Both the position numbers and the translations under genes were made by a program. From Crickella sp963642455 (GTDB lineage Bacteria > Bacillota > Clostridia > Peptostreptococcales > Anaerovoracaceae): a stretch of DNA of 23,219 bases. The DNA is taken from assembly GCA_963642455.1 (NCBI GenBank), contig CAVIGM010000024.1, positions 1 to 23,219 of the forward strand, in the 5' to 3' direction. The notes beneath the pieces are model-generated. The model was not told the DNA's origin, made no database searches, and saw only the letters and a program-made list of their open reading frames with translations. Positions 21,464 through 23,219 of this stretch are shown here, in pieces (position 1 is the first letter of the stretch; the number at the start of each line of letters is the position of its first letter).

Positions 21464-21499
21464 TGTCGTTTTTCATGTAAAAGTCGACAAAATTCGACA
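21464..21499 (-). promoter_or_regulatory. Cluster of Spo0A-box-like heptamers upstream of the Tad operon
   Basis: The Spo0A (0A) box consensus is TGTCGAA. On the minus strand a perfect copy lies at 21493-21499 and a 6/7 copy, TGTCGAC, 10 bases away at 21483-21489. A 5/7 copy, TGTCGTT, lies in the opposite orientation at 21464-21470. They fall 59-94 bases upstream of the first Tad-operon codon, in the only promoter region of that operon. Alternatively GTCGAC could be an unrelated palindrome. Confidence 0.5.
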
Positions 21500-21534
21500 T
21501 TTTTCGCGCCTCCCAGAATCCCCCAAACGCCACT

Positions 21535-21571
21535 AAAAAAGGCCATTCCCGCGTTTTGCAGGAACAGCCTG
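21535..21571 (-). terminator. Intrinsic terminator of the prepilin gene
   Basis: On the minus strand GGCTGTTCCTGC and GCGGGAATGGCC form a long imperfect stem with an AAAAC loop, followed by TTTTTT (A run 21535-21540 on plus). It lies about 80 bases after the prepilin stop and just upstream of the Spo0A-like boxes, isolating the Tad operon from the prepilin gene. Confidence 0.85.
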
Positions 21572-21652
21572 TCTTAATTATCATCAAATGCAAATTCGTA
21601 CGCAAATTCGTATCTAAATTCGCATTCTTTCTATAGATTTTACTATATTACT

Positions 21653-22663
21653 TTAATAATTTTGAACGAGCTTATTGATGCTTTGCTTATCTTTGCCTTT
21701 TGCCTTGTTCAGATCATTGTCATATTTATCAGCAATTTCCATCAATTCATCATAAGCTGCCTTAGCATCCTCATAGCTTGAACATTTGAAGGTTGCCGAT
21801 GTTCCTTCAGCATCTACCCAGGCATTCGTTTGAAGCACAGGATATCCGTCTGTTCTTGTAACCGTTGCATAGTAAACGTCATAACCCGCAGTATCATTCT
21901 TGCTGTCTTGCTTTTCCCTAAATCCAAGCACCGGTATCCTTTTCCCTTCTAATGAAGGATCAGAAATATCCAGTGTTGTCCAATAAATTGCCGGCTTATC
22001 GAGTATATCTTTATCATCCTTGCCGCCTCGAATATTAATCTGCCAAGACACTGCACCATAATCTTGGATATCAACACCAATGCTTTTGAGATAATCCAGA
22101 TAAGCCTTTGTATAACGGCCCTTCTCGGTACTCTCCGGTGCGTTTGAGTCAAGGACTGTATAAGGATATTTACTTGCATCCCCCAAGCCCTTTTCCAAAA
22201 GCTCCTTTGTAAGGAAGGTCTCCGCGGTTTCGTGGCATATATAATCGAGAGTCTTTTTCTTTCCCTCGCCCGAGCCGTTCCAATGAATTACGACCTGCTT
22301 ATCCTTCGAATAATAGACAGTGCAAGTCCCATTTCCAAGTGGCTCGCCAATCCACTGCTCCTCATTCTTGCTATCGATGCTTCCAACCTTAAGCAAGCTC
22401 TCCGGCAAAGTCCAGCCATCCTTAGTCTGATTAAGGTCAACCGTTATGCCCTCCTGGTAAATCTTCGATTCAGTATCATTCATCGTAATGGTCGTCATAA
22501 GCTTCGCAAGAGCATTATTAACAAGCGACAAATCGGCCTTCTCCCTGCTCATCTCCAATCGATTCCCAAGAAAAGGAAAGCCAATGGTCACAAGAACGCC
22601 AATAATCGCAATTACGACCATCAATTCCGTTAATGTAAAGCCTTTCTTATCCCTTATCTTCAT
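21653..22663 (-). CDS. Type IV prepilin-like protein with a large C-terminal domain
   Basis: The 336-residue protein has a classical class-a prepilin leader, MKIRDKKG before GFTLTELMVVIAIIGVL, with cleavage after Gly8, Phe at +1 and Glu at +5. A long polar extracytoplasmic domain of about 300 residues follows, with few cysteines and a lysine-rich C-terminus. I recognise no family in that domain; segments such as IYWTTLDISDPS and YDVYYATVTRTDGYPVLQTNAWVDAEG look beta-rich. ATG 22663 is preferred because GGAAG lies 5 bases upstream; ATG 22675, four codons earlier, is directly preceded by GGGG and lacks spacing. The gene is monocistronic, ahead of but separate from the Tad operon. It would need a GspE/PilB-type system or a shared prepilin peptidase encoded elsewhere. 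Confidence 0.85.
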   Translation of the reverse strand: MKIRDKKGFTLTELMVVIAIIGVLVTIGFPFLGNRLEMSREKADLSLVNNALAKLMTTITMNDTESKIYQEGITVDLNQTKDGWTLPESLLKVGSIDSKNEEQWIGEPLGNGTCTVYYSKDKQVVIHWNGSGEGKKKTLDYICHETAETFLTKELLEKGLGDASKYPYTVLDSNAPESTEKGRYTKAYLDYLKSIGVDIQDYGAVSWQINIRGGKDDKDILDKPAIYWTTLDISDPSLEGKRIPVLGFREKQDSKNDTAGYDVYYATVTRTDGYPVLQTNAWVDAEGTSATFKCSSYEDAKAAYDELMEIADKYDNDLNKAKGKDKQSINKLVQNY

Positions 22664-22925
22664 GACTTCTTCCATCCCCTATATCCAAAGTACCAATCAA
22701 TTCTATTCTAATCTATTCCACTTAATTGTAACATATTCTCTAACAACTAACACAGCTATATTTCGCAATTCCCAGCAACAAAAATCATCAACTCCAAGAA
22801 TTGATTCACCCAAGAAATTCTAAATTCAAGAATTGCATAATCCGAGGAACAAATTATTCCACGATAACTCAAGAATTCAAAAATTGCATAAGCCACGCTA
22901 ATCTATACGCGCTGATCCAATACAC
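22664..22925. other. AT-rich intergenic region with short repeats
   Basis: No gene is visible in these 262 bases on either strand. The region must contain the prepilin promoter, but I could not choose a convincing one. It holds degenerate copies of CAAGAATT (from 22795, 22827 and 22870), two of which continue into ATTGCATAA (22832-22840 and 22883-22891, 51 bases apart). Confidence 0.6.
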
Positions 22926-22961
22926 AAAAAAAGCCCTGTAATTGCTATAATTACAGGACTT
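22926..22961 (-). terminator. Terminator of the rRNA-tRNA operon
   Basis: On the minus strand CCTGTAATT (22949-22957) pairs with AATTACAGG (22935-22943) around a short loop, extended by AAG/CTT, and is followed by a run of seven T. It begins 3 bases after the tRNA-Leu CCA. Confidence 0.93.
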
Positions 22962-22963
22962 GA

Positions 22964-23046
22964 TGGTGCGCGACGAGGGACTCGAACCCCCACGGTCTCC
23001 CGCTAGAACCTAAATCTAGTGCGTCTACCAGTTCCGCCAGTCGCGC
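22964..23046 (-). tRNA. tRNA-Leu (TAG)
   Basis: This class II tRNA has acceptor GCGCGAC/GTCGCGC, A73 and an encoded CCA. The anticodon stem CTAGA/TCTAG encloses TTTAGGT, giving anticodon TAG. The long variable arm and T-arm GGGGGTTCGAGTCCCTC are present. It is the last gene of the rRNA operon, 35 bases after tRNA-Glu. Confidence 0.96.
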
Positions 23047-23081
23047 TTATACTATTCAAATAATAAATTGTAAAAAAAAAG

Positions 23082-23156
23082 TGGTGACCCCACCGGGACT
23101 CGAACCCGGGTTACCGCCGTGAAAGGGCGATGTCTTAACCACTTGACCATGGGGCC
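23082..23156 (-). tRNA. tRNA-Glu (TTC)
   Basis: The acceptor GGCCCCA/TGGGGTC has one G:U pair and is followed by A73 and an encoded CCA. The anticodon loop CTTTCAC gives TTC. It lies 13 bases after the 5S rRNA 3' end, a spacing typical of clostridial rRNA operons with trailing tRNAs. Confidence 0.97.
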
Positions 23157-23169
23157 TTATAGAAAAAAA

Positions 23170-23219
23170 CCGGCGACGTCCTACTTTCCCAGGCGGCTGC
23201 CCGCCAAGTATCATCAGCG
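23170..23219 (-). rRNA. rrf: 5S rRNA, 3' part only (cut by the window end)
   Basis: The minus strand reads CGCTGATGATACTTGGCGGG then CAGCCGCCTGGGAAAGTAGG then ACGTCGCCGG, which is the conserved 3' half of bacterial 5S rRNA, including the TGGGAAAGTAGG helix IV/V segment. The 5' half lies outside the window. The exact 3' end is estimated. Confidence 0.93.

Noticed and set aside
21453..21475. Possible small RNA or riboswitch between the prepilin terminator and the Tad operon
   Set aside because: Only short AT-rich and GTCG-containing motifs are present, with no conserved stem-loop architecture; Spo0A-like boxes explain the region better.

Overview
The window is a 23.2-kb chromosomal segment from a low-to-moderate GC Firmicute, most likely of class Clostridia. 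The strongest taxonomic markers are the single-polypeptide fusion of IspH with ribosomal protein S1, the Firmicutes-type order yraN-yifB-dprA-topA-hslV-hslU, CCA-encoding tRNAs, strong AGGAG-type ribosome binding sites, and a clostridial-style Tad pilus locus with DUF5702-like and DUF6382-like genes. I cannot fix family or genus. Nearly every gene is on the minus strand; trkA is the only plus-strand gene.

Layout in window order. Positions 1-388 hold five minus-strand tRNAs (Gly, Tyr, Thr, Asp, Val), transcribed Val to Gly from a near-consensus promoter at 424-452. Positions 454-8068 hold a compact minus-strand housekeeping operon: yraN, yifB/comM, dprA, topA, hslV, hslU, yigZ. Positions 8250-10597 hold a Cof-type HAD phosphatase (minus) and a divergent trkA (plus). 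A bidirectional terminator at 10608-10644 separates trkA from the convergent ispH-rpsA fusion (10665-12695), which lies downstream of enolase (12780-14060) and its terminator.

The accessory part of the window is 14190-21405, a nine-gene minus-strand Tad (tight adherence, type IVb pilus) operon. In transcription order it encodes a TadZ/CpaE-like protein without a P-loop, the TadA ATPase, the TadB and TadC membrane proteins, a 53-residue Flp pilin, a TadE-like pseudopilin, a DUF5702-like protein, a second TadE-like pseudopilin with two metal-binding-like repeats, and a DUF6382-like protein. Most junctions overlap or are very short, which suggests translational coupling. Upstream are a cluster of Spo0A-box-like heptamers and an extended -10 promoter placed so that the first mRNA may be leaderless. 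Five exact-length 11-bp tandem repeats run through the start region of the first tadE-like gene. Farther upstream is a separate monocistronic gene for a classical GFTLTELMVVIAI prepilin (21653-22663) with its own terminator. No prepilin peptidase is present, so processing must depend on a gene elsewhere.

The right edge (22926-23219) is the 3' end of an rRNA operon on the minus strand: 5S rRNA (partial), tRNA-Glu, tRNA-Leu and a terminator.

The most notable points are a tRNA-Tyr with a C1:G72 pair, the 11-bp repeat with serial ATG/TGA overlaps, the probable leaderless start of the Tad operon beside Spo0A-like boxes, the TadE-like protein with duplicated H-x3-C...C-x2-C motifs, the P-loop-less TadZ-like protein, and a 36-bp minisatellite encoding the YifB interdomain linker. 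I saw no CRISPR array, insertion sequence or prophage.
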